Below are positions 37,367-48,022 of a DNA stretch of 64,000 nt, one piece after another. The DNA lies in assembly GCF_900094555.1 (NCBI RefSeq), contig NZ_FMAC01000002.1:310001-374000 (forward strand). Direction: 5' to 3'. The notes under the pieces are model-generated. The model did not search any database, was not told the origin of the DNA, and saw only the letters and a list, made by a program, of their open reading frames with translations. The position numbers were made by a program, and so were the translations under genes. Position 1 is the first letter of the stretch, and each line of letters begins with the position of its first letter. Origin of the DNA: Martinezella hainanensis. Lineage in GTDB: Bacteria > Pseudomonadota > Alphaproteobacteria > Rhizobiales > Rhizobiaceae.

Positions 37367-38665
37367 ATGACCAATGCGTCCACCGAACCCTTCTTCAATC
37401 GCTCGCTTGCCGATACCGATCCGGAAATCTTTGGCGCGATCGGCAAGGAGCTCGGTCGCCAGCGGCACGAAATCGAACTGATCGCCTCCGAAAACATCGT
37501 CTCGCGCGCCGTTCTGGAAGCGCAGGGCTCGATCATGACCAACAAGTATGCCGAGGGATATCCGGGCAAGCGCTACTATGGCGGCTGCCAGTACGTCGAT
37601 ATCGCCGAAGAGCTCGCCATCGAGCGCGCCAAGAAGCTGTTCGGCGTCAACTTCGCCAACGTCCAGCCGAATTCCGGCTCGCAGATGAACCAGGCCGTCT
37701 TCCTCGCGCTCCTGCAGCCGGGCGATACCTTCATGGGCCTCGACCTCAATTCGGGCGGTCACCTCACGCACGGCTCGCCGGTCAACATGTCCGGCAAGTG
37801 GTTCAACGTCGTGTCCTACGGCGTGCGCGAAGGCGACAACCTGCTCGACTTGGACGAAGTGCAGCGCAAGGCCGAGCAGCACAAGCCGAAGCTCATTATC
37901 GCCGGCGGCACGGCCTATTCCCGCATCTGGGACTGGAAGCGCTTCCGCGAGATCGCCGATAGCGTCGGCGCCTACCTGATGGTCGACATGGCCCACATTG
38001 CCGGTCTCGTTGCCGGTGGCCAGCATCCGTCGCCATTCCCGCATTGCCACGTGGCCACCACGACCACGCACAAGTCGCTGCGCGGCCCGCGCGGTGGCAT
38101 GATCCTCACCAATGACGAGGATCTGGCGAAGAAGTTCAACTCGGCCGTCTTCCCCGGTCTCCAGGGCGGCCCGCTGATGCACGTCATCGCCGCCAAGGCC
38201 GTTGCCCTCGGCGAAGCGCTGCAGCCCGATTTCAAGGACTATGCTGCCCAGATCGTCAAGAACGCCAAGGCTCTCGCCGAAACGCTGATCTCCGGCGGTG
38301 TCGACGTCGTTTCCGGCGGCACGGACAACCACCTGATGCTGGTCGACCTCCGCAAGAAGAACGCCACCGGCAAGCGTGCGGAAGCAGCACTCGGCCGCGC
38401 CTACGTCACCTGCAACAAGAACGGCATTCCGTTCGATCCCGAAAAGCCTTTCGTCACGTCAGGTGTTCGCCTTGGCACCCCGGCCGGCACGACGCGCGGC
38501 TTCAAGGAAGCCGAATTCCGCGAAATCGGTAATCTGATCATCGAAGTGCTCGATGGCCTGAAGGTCGCCAATTCCGACGAAGGCAATGCAGCCGTTGAGG
38601 CTGCCGTGCGCGAGAAAGTGGTCAAGCTCACCGACCGCTTCCCGATGTACGGCTACATGGGCTAA
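37367..38665 (+). CDS. glyA: Serine hydroxymethyltransferase
   Basis: A 432-residue PLP enzyme that converts serine and tetrahydrofolate to glycine and methylene-THF. The PLP lysine is Lys236 in [31 protein letters not shown] and [14 protein letters not shown] are family signatures. ATG 37367 follows CAGGAG and gives the family length; in-frame codons upstream are not conserved. It leads the glyA–nrdR–ribD–ribE run, with 9 bp before nrdR. Confidence 0.96.
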   Translation: MTNASTEPFFNRSLADTDPEIFGAIGKELGRQRHEIELIASENIVSRAVLEAQGSIMTNKYAEGYPGKRYYGGCQYVDIAEELAIERAKKLFGVNFANVQPNSGSQMNQAVFLALLQPGDTFMGLDLNSGGHLTHGSPVNMSGKWFNVVSYGVREGDNLLDLDEVQRKAEQHKPKLIIAGGTAYSRIWDWKRFREIADSVGAYLMVDMAHIAGLVAGGQHPSPFPHCHVATTTTHKSLRGPRGGMILTNDEDLAKKFNSAVFPGLQGGPLMHVIAAKAVALGEALQPDFKDYAAQIVKNAKALAETLISGGVDVVSGGTDNHLMLVDLRKKNATGKRAEAALGRAYVTCNKNGIPFDPEKPFVTSGVRLGTPAGTTRGFKEAEFREIGNLIIEVLDGLKVANSDEGNAAVEAAVREKVVKLTDRFPMYGYMG

Positions 38666-38674
38666 GGAGAGCGC

Positions 38675-39151
38675 ATGCGCTGCCCTTACTGCGGCTCAGA
38701 AGACACCCAGGTCAAGGACTCGCGCCCGGCGGAGGACAACACGTCCATCCGCCGTCGGCGCATCTGTCCGGATTGCGGCGGCCGCTTCACCACCTTTGAG
38801 CGTGTGCAGCTGCGCGAGTTGATGGTCATCAAGAAGACCGGCCGCAAGGTGCCGTTCGATCGTGACAAGCTGGTACGCTCCTTCGAGATCGCGCTGCGCA
38901 AGCGCCCGGTCGATCGCGACCGGATCGAACGGGCCGTGTCCGGCATCGTCCGGCGCCTCGAAAGCTCCGGCGAGACCGAAATCAGCTCCGAGCAGATCGG
39001 CCTCCAGGTGCTGGAAGCGTTGAAGAGCCTCGATGACGTCGCCTTCGTGCGCTATGCCTCCGTCTACCGCGATTTTTCGCATGCGGAGGATTTCGAGCAC
39101 GTGATCGACGAAATCAATGCAAAGATCGCCCGCGATCCGTTGGATCCCTGA
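38675..39151 (+). CDS. nrdR: Transcriptional repressor NrdR
   Basis: A 158-residue repressor of ribonucleotide reductase genes. The Zn ribbon has Cys3, Cys6, Cys31 and Cys34 (CPYCGS, CPDCGG). The ATP-cone (about 49-139) senses ATP/dATP. Length is standard. In proteobacteria nrdR often precedes ribD, as here: ribD starts 2 bp after its stop. Confidence 0.95.
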   Translation: MRCPYCGSEDTQVKDSRPAEDNTSIRRRRICPDCGGRFTTFERVQLRELMVIKKTGRKVPFDRDKLVRSFEIALRKRPVDRDRIERAVSGIVRRLESSGETEISSEQIGLQVLEALKSLDDVAFVRYASVYRDFSHAEDFEHVIDEINAKIARDPLDP

Positions 39152-39153
39152 CC

Positions 39154-40263
39154 ATGACGCTACGGCCTGAAGACGAGCGTTTCATGGCCGAGGCCATTCG
39201 CCTGTCGCACAGGCATCTGGGATTGACCTCCACCAATCCCTCCGTCGGCTGCCTCATCGTCAAGGATGGCGTCATTCTCGGCAGCGGCGTCACCGCAATC
39301 GGCGGGCGCCCGCACGCCGAGCCTCAGGCTCTTGCCGAAGCGGGCGAGGCGGCAAGAGGCGCCACTGCCTATGTAACGCTCGAACCCTGCTCGCACTACG
39401 GCAAGACGCCGCCCTGTGCCGAAGCGCTGATCGCCTATGGTGTGGCGCGCGTCGTCATCAGTGTCACCGATCCCGACCAGCGAGTCTCCGGGCGCGGCAT
39501 CACCATGCTGCGCGAGGCCGGCATCGAGGTCGATACCGGTATTCTGGAGACGGAGGGCCGGCGCTCCCTCGCGGGCTATCTCATGCGCCAGACGAGAAAT
39601 CGGCCCTATGTGACTCTCAAGCTTGCCATTTCCGCCGATGGCATGATCGGCAAGACGGGCGAGGGGCAGATCCGCATCACCGGCGATGCCGCCCGGGCGC
39701 AGGTACAGATGCTGCGCGCCGAGAGCGACGCCATTCTCGTCGGCATCGGCACGGCGATATCAGACGATCCGGAATTGACCTGCCGGCTTCCCGGCCTGGA
39801 AGACCGCTCGCCTCTGCGCATCGTTATTGACGACGAGCTGCAGCTTCCCCTTGGCAGCAAGCTGGTTCGCACGGCTCGGCAATATCCGGTCATCGCGGTT
39901 GCCGGCCATCCGCCGTCCTTCGACGACAATACCGATGCCGCATTCCTCGGACGTCGCGCGACGCTCGACGCTGCCGGTGTCGAGGTGCTGCAATCCAATT
40001 CCAGCGAGCCGGGAGAGCTGCTGGAGGCGCTGGGTACGCGCGGCATCTCGTCGCTGCTGGTGGAGGGCGGCGCCAAGACAGCGCGGCGCTTCCTCGACGC
40101 CGGATTGGTTGATCGCATCCTGCTCTTTCAGGGGCCGGCCGATATCGGCGAGGGCGGTATTGAATCGCCCGTCCTCAAGTCCAATATCCCAGCTGACTTT
40201 ATGCATGTCGGCGAGAGCCGCTTCGGCGACGATCTCTGCGACGAATACGAAAGAGGTTTTTGA
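39154..40263 (+). CDS. ribD: Bifunctional riboflavin deaminase/reductase RibD
   Basis: A 369-residue enzyme for the second and third steps of riboflavin synthesis. The deaminase domain has His54-Ala-Glu56 and zinc cysteines Cys79 and Cys88 (EPCSHYGKTPPC). The reductase domain follows (about 145-360), with LKLAISADGMIG and LLVEGGAKTARRFLDAGLVD. The stop overlaps the ribE start by one base (TGATG), so the two are coupled. Confidence 0.95.
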   Translation: MTLRPEDERFMAEAIRLSHRHLGLTSTNPSVGCLIVKDGVILGSGVTAIGGRPHAEPQALAEAGEAARGATAYVTLEPCSHYGKTPPCAEALIAYGVARVVISVTDPDQRVSGRGITMLREAGIEVDTGILETEGRRSLAGYLMRQTRNRPYVTLKLAISADGMIGKTGEGQIRITGDAARAQVQMLRAESDAILVGIGTAISDDPELTCRLPGLEDRSPLRIVIDDELQLPLGSKLVRTARQYPVIAVAGHPPSFDDNTDAAFLGRRATLDAAGVEVLQSNSSEPGELLEALGTRGISSLLVEGGAKTARRFLDAGLVDRILLFQGPADIGEGGIESPVLKSNIPADFMHVGESRFGDDLCDEYERGF

Positions 40264-40883
40264 TGTTTACCGGAATTGTCACCGACGTCGGCACGGTCGA
40301 ATCCATTTCCCCGATGCAGGAAGGCATCAAGCTGCGCGTTGCCACCAATTACGATCCGGCGACGATCGACATGGGTGCCTCGATTTCACATGCCGGCGTC
40401 TGCCTGACGGTGACCGGACTGCCGGAAGAGGGTAGCAACGGGCGCTGGTTCGAGGTCGAGGCCTGGGAAGAGGCGCTCCGCCTGACGACCATCGGCACCT
40501 GGGAAACAGGCGCTAAGATCAACCTCGAGCGCTCGCTGAAGATCGGCGACGAGCTTGGCGGCCATATCGTTTCCGGTCATATCGACGGCAAGGCGGAAAT
40601 TCTTTCGGTAACGGCCGAAGGCGAAGCTACGCGCTTCCGTCTGCGCGCGCCGGAGCATCTTGCAAGATTTGTGGCGCCGAAGGGCTCGGTCGCGCTCGAC
40701 GGCACCTCGCTGACGGTCAATGCCGTCGAGGGTACGGAATTCGACGTGCTGCTGATCCGCCATTCCCTGGAGGTGACGACCTGGGGAGAGCGCAAGGCCG
40801 GCGATTTCGTCAATTTCGAAGTCGACACCATGGCGCGCTACGCCGCACGGCTGGCGGAATTCCCGGCCGTCCGCGAATCCTGA
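40263..40883 (+). CDS. ribE: Riboflavin synthase alpha subunit
   Basis: A 206-residue enzyme that dismutates two lumazine molecules to riboflavin. It has two lumazine-binding repeats (about 1-95 and 96-195); the first opens MFTGIVTDVGTVE and the second GHIVSGHIDGKAEI. The start ATG overlaps the ribD stop. It is also called ribC in some species. ribH lies 1.8 kb downstream beyond three minus-strand genes. Confidence 0.95.
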   Translation: MFTGIVTDVGTVESISPMQEGIKLRVATNYDPATIDMGASISHAGVCLTVTGLPEEGSNGRWFEVEAWEEALRLTTIGTWETGAKINLERSLKIGDELGGHIVSGHIDGKAEILSVTAEGEATRFRLRAPEHLARFVAPKGSVALDGTSLTVNAVEGTEFDVLLIRHSLEVTTWGERKAGDFVNFEVDTMARYAARLAEFPAVRES

Positions 40884-40932
40884 GGTTTACGGACAGGTTG
40901 CCCCAAGGAGGCGCTCAGCGCGCCCCGGCGGC

Positions 40933-41415
40933 TTATGCGATCGTTTTTTCCATCAGGAAGTTCGGCAGAATCTGGCCGCGCTTTTCTACCTGCTGCGCGG
41001 TCATGACGACAAAGCCCTTGCGCTCGAAGAAGGGGCGGGCGGTCAGGCTCGCCTCGGTGAAAATCCGCTGAAAGCCCTGTTTACGGGCCGCATTTTCGAC
41101 GGTCGCAAGCAACAGGCCGGCGACACCCTTTCCCTGATAGTCGGGCGAAACGAACATCATATCGAGGCATCCATCCGATTTCAGGTCGGTGAAGCCGATG
41201 GGTGTAGAACCATCGATTGCAAGCCAGGTCGGCCGGCTAGCTCGGTACTGCGCCCAGATTTCGGGATCATCGACCTTCGCCCAGGCGGCGATCTGCGCCG
41301 GGCTGTAATCTTTCGACGCGACCTCGCGAATGGCCCGCAGGAAAATGTCTATCGTGGCTTGGGTGTCGCTTGGTTCGTAACGTTTGACCGAAAACCTATC
41401 CTGAGGAACCGACAT
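40933..41415 (-). CDS. GNAT family N-acetyltransferase
   Basis: A 160-residue acetyltransferase. The acetyl-CoA loop is around VSPDYQGKGVAGLLL (motif A, about 93-107), followed by AARKQGFQRIFTEAS and a closing FFERKGFVV strand. The substrate is unknown. It lies convergent to ribE, 21 bp from a second GNAT gene on the same strand, so the two may be cotranscribed. Confidence 0.85.
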   Translation of the reverse strand: MSVPQDRFSVKRYEPSDTQATIDIFLRAIREVASKDYSPAQIAAWAKVDDPEIWAQYRASRPTWLAIDGSTPIGFTDLKSDGCLDMMFVSPDYQGKGVAGLLLATVENAARKQGFQRIFTEASLTARPFFERKGFVVMTAQQVEKRGQILPNFLMEKTIA

Positions 41416-41435
41416 GATAGTTACCCCCGCAACGC

Positions 41436-41954
41436 CTATCGTTCGAATATGGCGTTGGACCTGTCCTTGAGCATGAGTTCTCCGATACGGTGGAAGCCGA
41501 TCTTTTCGGCAACCCGCAGTGACGGTACGTTCTCGAGATCGACGATGCAGGTCATGCGCCGTCCTGCAAATTGCTTGTCCGCCCAGGCGATCGCCGCATT
41601 CATGGCTTCCGTCGCATAGCCCTTACCCTGCATCGGCGGCGTAATGCCCCAGCCGGCTTCCAGCGTGCCTTCCGTCATCGGCGTCATGTCGCGATGCAGA
41701 TCGAGGAACCCCACTTCGCCGATCAATCGGCCGCTTTGGCGTTCCTCGACGGCAAAGAAACCGAAGCCGAGATGATGCCATAGGCCGGCATAGCGCAGTA
41801 GGCGAGCCCATACCTGCTCACGTGTCGGCATCTCGCCGCCGATGAAGCGGACGATGTCCTTGTGTTTCCAGAGCTCGAGGAATTCGTCGAAATCATCAAG
41901 TGTATGGCCGCGCAGCAGGAGCCGGTCGGTCGTCAGGGTTGGAATATGGGTCAT
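41436..41954 (-). CDS. GNAT family N-acetyltransferase (RimJ-like)
   Basis: A 172-residue protein of the Acetyltransf_3 (RimJ/RimL) group. It starts MTHIPTLTTDRLLLRG. The acetyl-CoA motif is WGITPPMQGKGYATEAMNAAIAWA, then VDLENVPSLRVAEKIGF. The start at 41954 fits the family; the open frame upstream is proline/arginine-rich and not conserved. It may acetylate a protein N-terminus or a small amine. Confidence 0.87.
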   Translation of the reverse strand: MTHIPTLTTDRLLLRGHTLDDFDEFLELWKHKDIVRFIGGEMPTREQVWARLLRYAGLWHHLGFGFFAVEERQSGRLIGEVGFLDLHRDMTPMTEGTLEAGWGITPPMQGKGYATEAMNAAIAWADKQFAGRRMTCIVDLENVPSLRVAEKIGFHRIGELMLKDRSNAIFER

Positions 41955-41991
41955 CGGATTAGGTCTTCGCCGAAAATGTTCTTGGTGATGG

Positions 41992-42501
41992 TTAGTCGTT
42001 CGAGGCACCGGGCTCGCCGTCCCAATAATCGAGGTTGGCGGTAGCGGCGCGGCCAATGGCACGGAACGCCGTTTTGCCGTCGGTATAGGTTTTGGCCAGG
42101 AACTTGCCGGAATCGGGATATTCGACGATTTCGGTTCGCGCCTTCGTGGAAATGGCGAGATAGGTGAGCACGCTGGGGCCGACATTGATCAGCTGATGTG
42201 CCGTTTCCGGGCCGCCGGCCGGAGCGCCGAGCACATCACCCTTGCTGACCGCGATGCGCTGGTCGCCAAAGCGATATTCGCCTTCGCCGTCGAGAATGAC
42301 GAACATCTCCTCCTCGACATGATGATTGTGAAACGGACAGCCGGATTTGCCCGGCGGTACCTCGTTGTAGCTGATGCCGAGCTGCTTCAGCCCGAGCTTC
42401 GTCCCGAAGGACGTGTCGCTGCCGGCAAAGAAGCTGCCTTGCTGCCAATGTTCCAGTTCAAGCTCGCCAACATTGACGGCGGGTGTGGATTTCTTCGTCA
42501 T
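41992..42501 (-). CDS. Cupin-domain protein
   Basis: A 169-residue single-cupin protein. The metal motif is CPFHNHHVEEEMFVILDGEG, with the His pair and Glu expected to bind a metal, and the second motif lies near GGPETAHQLINVG. The function is unknown; relatives include isomerases and sugar-binding proteins. It is upstream of the two GNAT genes on the same strand, with 37 bp before the next start. Confidence 0.83.
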   Translation of the reverse strand: MTKKSTPAVNVGELELEHWQQGSFFAGSDTSFGTKLGLKQLGISYNEVPPGKSGCPFHNHHVEEEMFVILDGEGEYRFGDQRIAVSKGDVLGAPAGGPETAHQLINVGPSVLTYLAISTKARTEIVEYPDSGKFLAKTYTDGKTAFRAIGRAATANLDYWDGEPGASND

Positions 42502-42699
42502 GAACCTCCCCCTCGCAGGCTTCAAATTATTATCGAAGCGGTTGCGTGTGCGGAAGCCACAATTTCCGCGGTGCGCCGATCATTTCCAAATAGGGTCGGA
42601 ATCGGCGCGGGCCATTGAAAAACACTTGCCAAGCGAGGCCCGCCGTGGTTTGACCCGGGCCTAACAAGGTGCCGCGCCCTCTCAAATCGCAGGTGATAT

Positions 42700-43155
42700 A
42701 TGACCAGCTCTTCCAATGCTCATATCCTTATCGTCGAAGCTCGCTTCTATGATGATATGGCCGATGCCCTGCTCGACGGCGCCAAGGCCGCTCTCGACGA
42801 GGCTGGCGCGACCTATGATATCGTCACAGTCCCGGGCGCGCTTGAGATCCCGGCGGCAATTGCGATGGCGCTTGATGGCGGCGACAATGGTAATGTTGTT
42901 TATGACGGCTATGTCGCTCTTGGCATGGTTATCCGCGGCGAGACCTATCATTTCGATATCGTCGCCAATGAATCCTCGCGGGCGCTGATGGATCTGGCCG
43001 TCAGCGAATCTCTCGCGATCGGCAATGGTATTCTCACCGTCGAGAACGATGAGCAGGCATGGGCGCGTGCGCGCCGTTCGGACAAGGACAAGGGCGGTTT
43101 CGCCGCCCGTGCGGCGCTGACCATGATCGCGCTGAAAGAGAAGTTGGGTGCATAA
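42700..43155 (+). CDS. ribH: 6,7-dimethyl-8-ribityllumazine synthase
   Basis: A 151-residue enzyme that joins the pyrimidine intermediate with dihydroxybutanone phosphate. [30 protein letters not shown] and [20 protein letters not shown] are the family's substrate-binding segments. nusB starts 3 bp after its stop, as in many alphaproteobacteria. The 5' leader was checked for an FMN riboswitch and no match was seen. Confidence 0.95.
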   Translation: MTSSSNAHILIVEARFYDDMADALLDGAKAALDEAGATYDIVTVPGALEIPAAIAMALDGGDNGNVVYDGYVALGMVIRGETYHFDIVANESSRALMDLAVSESLAIGNGILTVENDEQAWARARRSDKDKGGFAARAALTMIALKEKLGA

Positions 43156-43158
43156 TAG

Positions 43159-43641
43159 ATGAGCAATCAGGATAACGAGCGACCGGCAAAGCCAGCAAAC
43201 CAGCGGGGCGCAGCGCGTCTCGCGGCGGTTCAGGCGCTCTATCAGATGGATATCGGCGGAACCGGCGTTCTGGAGGTGGTGGCTGAATACGAGGCCCACC
43301 GTCTCGGGCAGGAGCTGGATGGCGAGACCTATCTGAAGGCCGACGCATCCTGGTTCCGCTCCATCGTGTCGGGCGTCGTGCGCGAGCAGACCCGACTGGA
43401 TCCCCTGATCGGCTCCGCCCTTCAGGACGACTGGGCACTGTCGCGCCTCGACAGCACCGTGCGCGCCATTCTGCGTGCCGGCACCTTCGAGCTTATCGAC
43501 CGCAAGGACGTGCCGGTTCCGGTCATCGTCACCGAATATGTCGAGATCGCTCATGCCTTCTTCGAGGAGGACGAGCCGAAGCTCGTGAATGCCGTGCTCG
43601 ACCGAATCGCCAAGCAGGTTCGCGGCGAAGCGAAGAAATAA
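43159..43641 (+). CDS. nusB: Transcription antitermination factor NusB
   Basis: A 160-residue all-helical RNA-binding protein that acts with NusE at boxA in rRNA operons. It opens with the arginine-rich [17 protein letters not shown], has [20 protein letters not shown], and closes [16 protein letters not shown]. It is paired with ribH as usual. Confidence 0.95.
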   Translation: MSNQDNERPAKPANQRGAARLAAVQALYQMDIGGTGVLEVVAEYEAHRLGQELDGETYLKADASWFRSIVSGVVREQTRLDPLIGSALQDDWALSRLDSTVRAILRAGTFELIDRKDVPVPVIVTEYVEIAHAFFEEDEPKLVNAVLDRIAKQVRGEAKK

Positions 43642-43890
43642 GCTTCGCCAGGCGTTCGGATCGCGACGTAACGCATTTTCGTTTCCTTCATTCGCGCCTG
43701 ATTTCAACTGCGAAAGTTCTTTTGAACCTCCTGCGGGTATTTTACCTGCGGGCGGTCTTGACGCGGCGTTTTCCCAACAGCAATCTCGCAACTGCACATC
43801 AGCCGATCCCCTGGAGGAGGGGGCCGACCGTTGTCGCAGGCGGCCGGGGGATGGAGTGAACCGCCGGCTTTTTTGGAGGGAAAAAGCGAA

Positions 43891-46029
43891 ATGTCGATTC
43901 TTTTAGGAGTGATCGCATGCGGACTGCTCTCGGTGATTTATGCCGTATGGGCAACCCGGTCGGTGCTCGCTGCCGATCAGGGCAATGCCCGCATGCAGGA
44001 GATTGCCGGGTATATTCGTGAAGGAGCGCAAGCCTATCTGGCGCGCCAATACAGAACTATCGCCATCGTCGGGGTCATCGTTTTCATCGCGGCCTGGCTT
44101 CTCTTGTCGGCCGAAGCCGCTTTCGGCTTCCTGATCGGCGCAATCCTCTCAGGCGCCGCAGGTTTCATCGGCATGCATGTCTCCGTGCGCGCCAATGTCC
44201 GCACCGCGCAGGCTTCGTCGCAGAGCCTGTCCGCAGGCCTCGATATCGCCTTCAAGTCGGGCGCCATCACCGGCATGCTGGTTGCGGGTCTCGCCCTGCT
44301 CGGCGTCTCCATCTATTTCTACGTCCTGACCGGTATTCTCGGTCATGAAGCAGGCTCGCGCGATGTCATCGATGCGCTGGTCGCACTCGGCTTCGGCGCT
44401 TCGCTGATTTCGATCTTCGCTCGTCTTGGCGGCGGCATTTTCACCAAGGGCGCCGACGTCGGCGGCGACCTTGTCGGCAAGGTGGAAGCCGGCATTCCGG
44501 AAGATGATCCGCGCAACCCCGCGACCATCGCCGATAATGTCGGCGACAATGTCGGCGATTGCGCCGGCATGGCGGCCGACCTGTTCGAGACCTATGCCGT
44601 TTCGGTCGTCGCGACCATGGTGCTTGCCGCGATCTTCTTCGCCGGCTCGCCGATCCTCGGCTCGGCCATGATCTATCCGCTGGCGATTTGCGGCACCTGC
44701 ATCATCACCTCGATCATCGGCACCTTCTTCGTCAAGCTCGGTGTCAATGGTTCGATCATGGGTGCCCTCTACAAGGGCCTCGTCGCAACCGGCGTCCTGT
44801 CGATCATCGGCCTGGCCGCAGCCACCTCGCTGACCATCGGCTGGGGTTCGGTCGGCACCGTCGCAGGCTTCGATATCACCGGTACGAAGCTCTTTACCTG
44901 CGGCATCGTCGGCCTCATCGTCACGGCATTGATCGTCGTCATCACCGAATATTATACCGGCACGAACAAGCGTCCGGTCAATTCCATCGCCCAGGCGTCG
45001 GTCACCGGTCACGGCACCAACGTCATCCAGGGCCTTGCCGTCTCGCTGGAGTCGACGGCGCTGCCGGCGATCGTCATCGTCGGCGGCATCATCGCCACCT
45101 ACCAGCTTGGCGGCCTGTTTGGCACGGGTATCGCGGTCACCGCCATGCTCGGCCTTGCCGGTATGATCGTCGCTCTCGACGCCTTCGGCCCGGTCACGGA
45201 TAATGCCGGCGGCATCGCGGAAATGTCGCATCTGCCGCCGGAAGTGCGCAAATCCACCGATGCGCTGGATGCGGTCGGCAACACCACCAAGGCTGTTACC
45301 AAGGGCTATGCCATCGGTTCGGCCGGTCTCGGCGCGCTCGTCTTGTTTGCGGCCTATGCGAACGATCTGCAATATTTTGCCGCTCACGGTGACAAATACC
45401 CGTACTTCGCCAATATCGGCACGATCTCGTTCGAGCTTTCGAACCCTTATGTCGTCGCCGGTCTGCTGTTCGGCGGCCTCATCCCCTATCTCTTCGGCGG
45501 TATCGCCATGACCGCCGTCGGCCGTGCCGCAGGCGCGATCGTGGAGGAGGTTCGCAAGCAGTTTCGTGAAAAGCCCGGCATCATGCAGGGTACGGAGCGT
45601 CCCGACTATGGCCGCGCCGTCGACCTTTTGACCAAGGCCGCCATTCGCGAAATGATCATCCCGTCGCTCCTGCCGGTTCTGGCGCCGGTCGTCGTCTACT
45701 TCGGCGTCCTGCTGCTCTCCGGTTCCAAGGCCTCGGCCTTTGCCGCTCTCGGCGCTTCGCTGCTCGGTGTGATTATCAACGGCCTCTTCGTCGCCATTTC
45801 GATGACGTCGGGCGGGGGTGCATGGGATAATGCCAAGAAGAGCTTCGAGGATGGTTTCGTCGACAAGGACGGAACCCGCCATATGAAGGGTTCGGAAGCC
45901 CATAAGGCATCGGTCACGGGTGACACCGTCGGCGATCCCTACAAGGATACGGCAGGTCCGGCCGTCAACCCCGCGATCAAGATCACCAACATCGTGGCCC
46001 TGCTTCTGCTTGCCATCCTTGCCGGCTAA
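43891..46029 (+). CDS. hppA: Membrane-bound proton-pumping pyrophosphatase
   Basis: A 712-residue inner-membrane pump that uses pyrophosphate hydrolysis to move H+. About 16 membrane helices are interspersed with the catalytic loops [15 protein letters not shown] and [25 protein letters not shown] carries Lys where K+-dependent enzymes have Ala, which points to the K+-independent type. ATG 43891 follows GGAGGG and fits the family start. A strong terminator follows. In rhizobia it occurs in acidocalcisome-like bodies with polyphosphate; that is background, not seen here. Confidence 0.95.
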   Translation: MSILLGVIACGLLSVIYAVWATRSVLAADQGNARMQEIAGYIREGAQAYLARQYRTIAIVGVIVFIAAWLLLSAEAAFGFLIGAILSGAAGFIGMHVSVRANVRTAQASSQSLSAGLDIAFKSGAITGMLVAGLALLGVSIYFYVLTGILGHEAGSRDVIDALVALGFGASLISIFARLGGGIFTKGADVGGDLVGKVEAGIPEDDPRNPATIADNVGDNVGDCAGMAADLFETYAVSVVATMVLAAIFFAGSPILGSAMIYPLAICGTCIITSIIGTFFVKLGVNGSIMGALYKGLVATGVLSIIGLAAATSLTIGWGSVGTVAGFDITGTKLFTCGIVGLIVTALIVVITEYYTGTNKRPVNSIAQASVTGHGTNVIQGLAVSLESTALPAIVIVGGIIATYQLGGLFGTGIAVTAMLGLAGMIVALDAFGPVTDNAGGIAEMSHLPPEVRKSTDALDAVGNTTKAVTKGYAIGSAGLGALVLFAAYANDLQYFAAHGDKYPYFANIGTISFELSNPYVVAGLLFGGLIPYLFGGIAMTAVGRAAGAIVEEVRKQFREKPGIMQGTERPDYGRAVDLLTKAAIREMIIPSLLPVLAPVVVYFGVLLLSGSKASAFAALGASLLGVIINGLFVAISMTSGGGAWDNAKKSFEDGFVDKDGTRHMKGSEAHKASVTGDTVGDPYKDTAGPAVNPAIKITNIVALLLLAILAG

Positions 46030-46052
46030 GCGAAGCAAATCGAATTCATAAA

Positions 46053-46090
46053 GAAAAACCCGCGGGGCGCTGCGCTCCGCGGGTTTTCTT
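46053..46090. terminator. Bidirectional terminator hppA/bamE
   Basis: AAAACCCGCGG and CCGCGGGTTTT form an 11-bp stem around eleven bases, with A's on one side and T's on the other, between two convergent genes. Confidence 0.92.
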
Positions 46091-46107
46091 TGAAATGCTT
46101 CCCGGTC

Positions 46108-46617
46108 TTATTGGCCCGGATTGAGGTTGTTGAGGAAGTTCCTCGCGCCGTTGACGCCGCTGCCGCCGCCCTGGAGGATCTGCTGCAGGAAGGTGATGTC
46201 GCGACCGCCTGTTGGCGTCGTGCGGCTGATCATGTCAAAGACCTTGCCATCCTTCAGGGTGTAGTTGGCTTCCTGCTTCACCACACCATCCTTGTCGAAA
46301 TAGATCGCCAGAATGTTCTGGTCGACCAGCTTCGGCTTCATGAAGGCGACAGCGCGCGTGCGCTTCTGGGAGATATAATAGAAGACTTCGCCATCGAAGG
46401 TCGCTGTGGTCGACGGCGTACCGAGCGAGAGCAGAACCTGCTCGCGGCTCGAGCCGACCGGCGCAAGTGCCAGCGACTGCGGATCGAAGATGTAGCCGTT
46501 GTTCATGACCTCGCTGGTCTTGCAACCCGAAAGGCCCACGGTCGCAATCACCAGGGCGATGGCGGCAGCGCTGCTGAAAGTAATGTCAGACTTGAAATAC
46601 CGTCTGGTCAACGACAT
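46108..46617 (-). CDS. bamE: Outer-membrane assembly lipoprotein BamE
   Basis: A 169-residue lipoprotein. The lipobox is LSGC with Cys32. The SmpA/OmlA domain runs from FDPQSLALAPVGSSREQVLLSLGTPSTTATFDGEVFYYI onwards. It stabilises the BAM complex that inserts outer-membrane barrels. The C-terminus has a Gly/Asn-rich tail. It is divergent from the chaperone gene, with 280 bp between starts. Confidence 0.9.
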   Translation of the reverse strand: MSLTRRYFKSDITFSSAAAIALVIATVGLSGCKTSEVMNNGYIFDPQSLALAPVGSSREQVLLSLGTPSTTATFDGEVFYYISQKRTRAVAFMKPKLVDQNILAIYFDKDGVVKQEANYTLKDGKVFDMISRTTPTGGRDITFLQQILQGGGSGVNGARNFLNNLNPGQ

Positions 46618-46897
46618 CTCATCTCCCCTAATGAATCAATCCGATGGCCGGACGGCCGATATGACCTTGCTGTGCACATCATTGTGGCCTTTCCGCGATG
46701 GCAAAAGGCACAATCATGTTGTTCGGCACTCTTCGTCACCGATCATGCACAACGTGACGACGGTAAGGGCTGGAGCCTCGAAGCGGGCACAAACGGCATT
46801 GCAATTCGCGCCTGCTTCGGTAAACCAGCTTTTGCGTGGATGCAACAAGGCCAAGCAAAAACGGCGCGCTCCGAAGGAGCCAATTCCGGGAATTTTC

Positions 46898-47455
46898 ATG
46901 ATTTTTGGGCTCTTCCGCAAAAGAAATCACAATCAGATCATCGTCGTCAGGCAGTATGAGGTCCTGACGTCCATGGCGCGGCAGCCGGTTTTCTACACCG
47001 ATTACGACGTGCCCGATACGGTGATGGGGCGTTTCGAATTGCTGTCAGTGATGATGATCCTGTTCTTTCGCCGCACACGGTCTTCGGCCACAAGCGGCCA
47101 GGAGCTGGCGCAGGAAATCGTGGATGCTTTCTTCGAGGACATCGATTATTCGATCCGCGAACTCGGTATCGGCGACAACAGCGTGCCGAAGCGCATGAAG
47201 AAGCTGGCCGGCATGTTTTATGGACGGCTCGAAAGCTATGCGGGTGCCATGGATAGCGACGATCGCGTCGCGCTTGCCACGGCGCTACAGCGCAACATCT
47301 ATCCCAAGGCGAGTGAAAGCACGGCATCCATGCGTTTGCTGGCCGATTGGATGATGATCGCGGAAGCATATCTGGCTACCTTAAGTGAAAATCAGATCGC
47401 CACGGGCTCGGCGACGATGCCGCTGCCGGATAAAGTCGGCCAACGAGCCGGTTAG
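46898..47455 (+). CDS. Ubiquinol-cytochrome c chaperone (CBP3 family)
   Basis: A 185-residue protein of the ubiquinol-cytochrome c chaperone family, which helps assemble the bc1 complex. It begins MIFGLFRKRN and has YTDYDVPDTVMGRFELLSVMMILFFRR and MPKRMKK-like basic helices. The frame is open further upstream, but MIFGLF is the typical start. The DUF177 gene follows 9 bp later. Confidence 0.82.
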   Translation: MIFGLFRKRNHNQIIVVRQYEVLTSMARQPVFYTDYDVPDTVMGRFELLSVMMILFFRRTRSSATSGQELAQEIVDAFFEDIDYSIRELGIGDNSVPKRMKKLAGMFYGRLESYAGAMDSDDRVALATALQRNIYPKASESTASMRLLADWMMIAEAYLATLSENQIATGSATMPLPDKVGQRAG

Positions 47456-47464
47456 GAGATAAAA

Positions 47465-48022
47465 ATGAAAAGACACGACTCCGACGAAACACCATTTTCC
47501 TATCCGGTGAAGGTGGGGCACATCTCCGCCAATCCGGTGGATGTGCATGTCGAAGCTGACGAGCGTGAGCTTGCCGGGCTCGCCGCACTCTGGGATGTTC
47601 TCTCAGTCGGCAAGCTCGAAGCCGATCTCAAGATTTCGCGCTGGAAGCGCGACGGCGTGCGCATCAAGGGCAATGTAAAGGCAAAGATCGTTCAGGCTTG
47701 CGTTGTCACACTCGAGCCGGTCGAATCTGATATCGACGAGGACTTCGAGCACATCTTCGTGCCCGAGGATTCCAAACTGGCGCGTGCGCCCTCTGTGGAT
47801 GCCGGAGAAATGATACTTGATCCCGACGGTCCGGATCTTCCGGAGACATTTACCGGCGATACGATCGATGCTGGCGCGGTCGTCGCGGAATTTGCCGCGC
47901 TTGCCATCGATCCTTATCCGCGCAAGCCCGGCGTTGCGTTCGAAGGGCATATAGAAGACACCGGCGAAGACGACAGGAAGCCTTCGCCCTTCGCCGTCCT
48001 GAAAGACTGGAAAAAGGAATAG
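47465..48022 (+). CDS. DUF177 (YceD) family protein
   Basis: A 185-residue acidic protein. The core is VQACVVTLEPVESDIDEDFEHIFVPE, with the single Cys typical of DUF177. In E. coli the homologue YceD affects 23S rRNA processing and adjoins rpmF; here plsX follows and rpmF is absent. It has a clear AGGAG upstream. The role in rhizobia is not established. Confidence 0.85.
   Translation: MKRHDSDETPFSYPVKVGHISANPVDVHVEADERELAGLAALWDVLSVGKLEADLKISRWKRDGVRIKGNVKAKIVQACVVTLEPVESDIDEDFEHIFVPEDSKLARAPSVDAGEMILDPDGPDLPETFTGDTIDAGAVVAEFAALAIDPYPRKPGVAFEGHIEDTGEDDRKPSPFAVLKDWKKE

Noticed and set aside
42526..42699. Possible FMN riboswitch before ribH
   Set aside because: The conserved RFN-element boxes (AGGG…, GGGGTGGG) were not found and the region is short.
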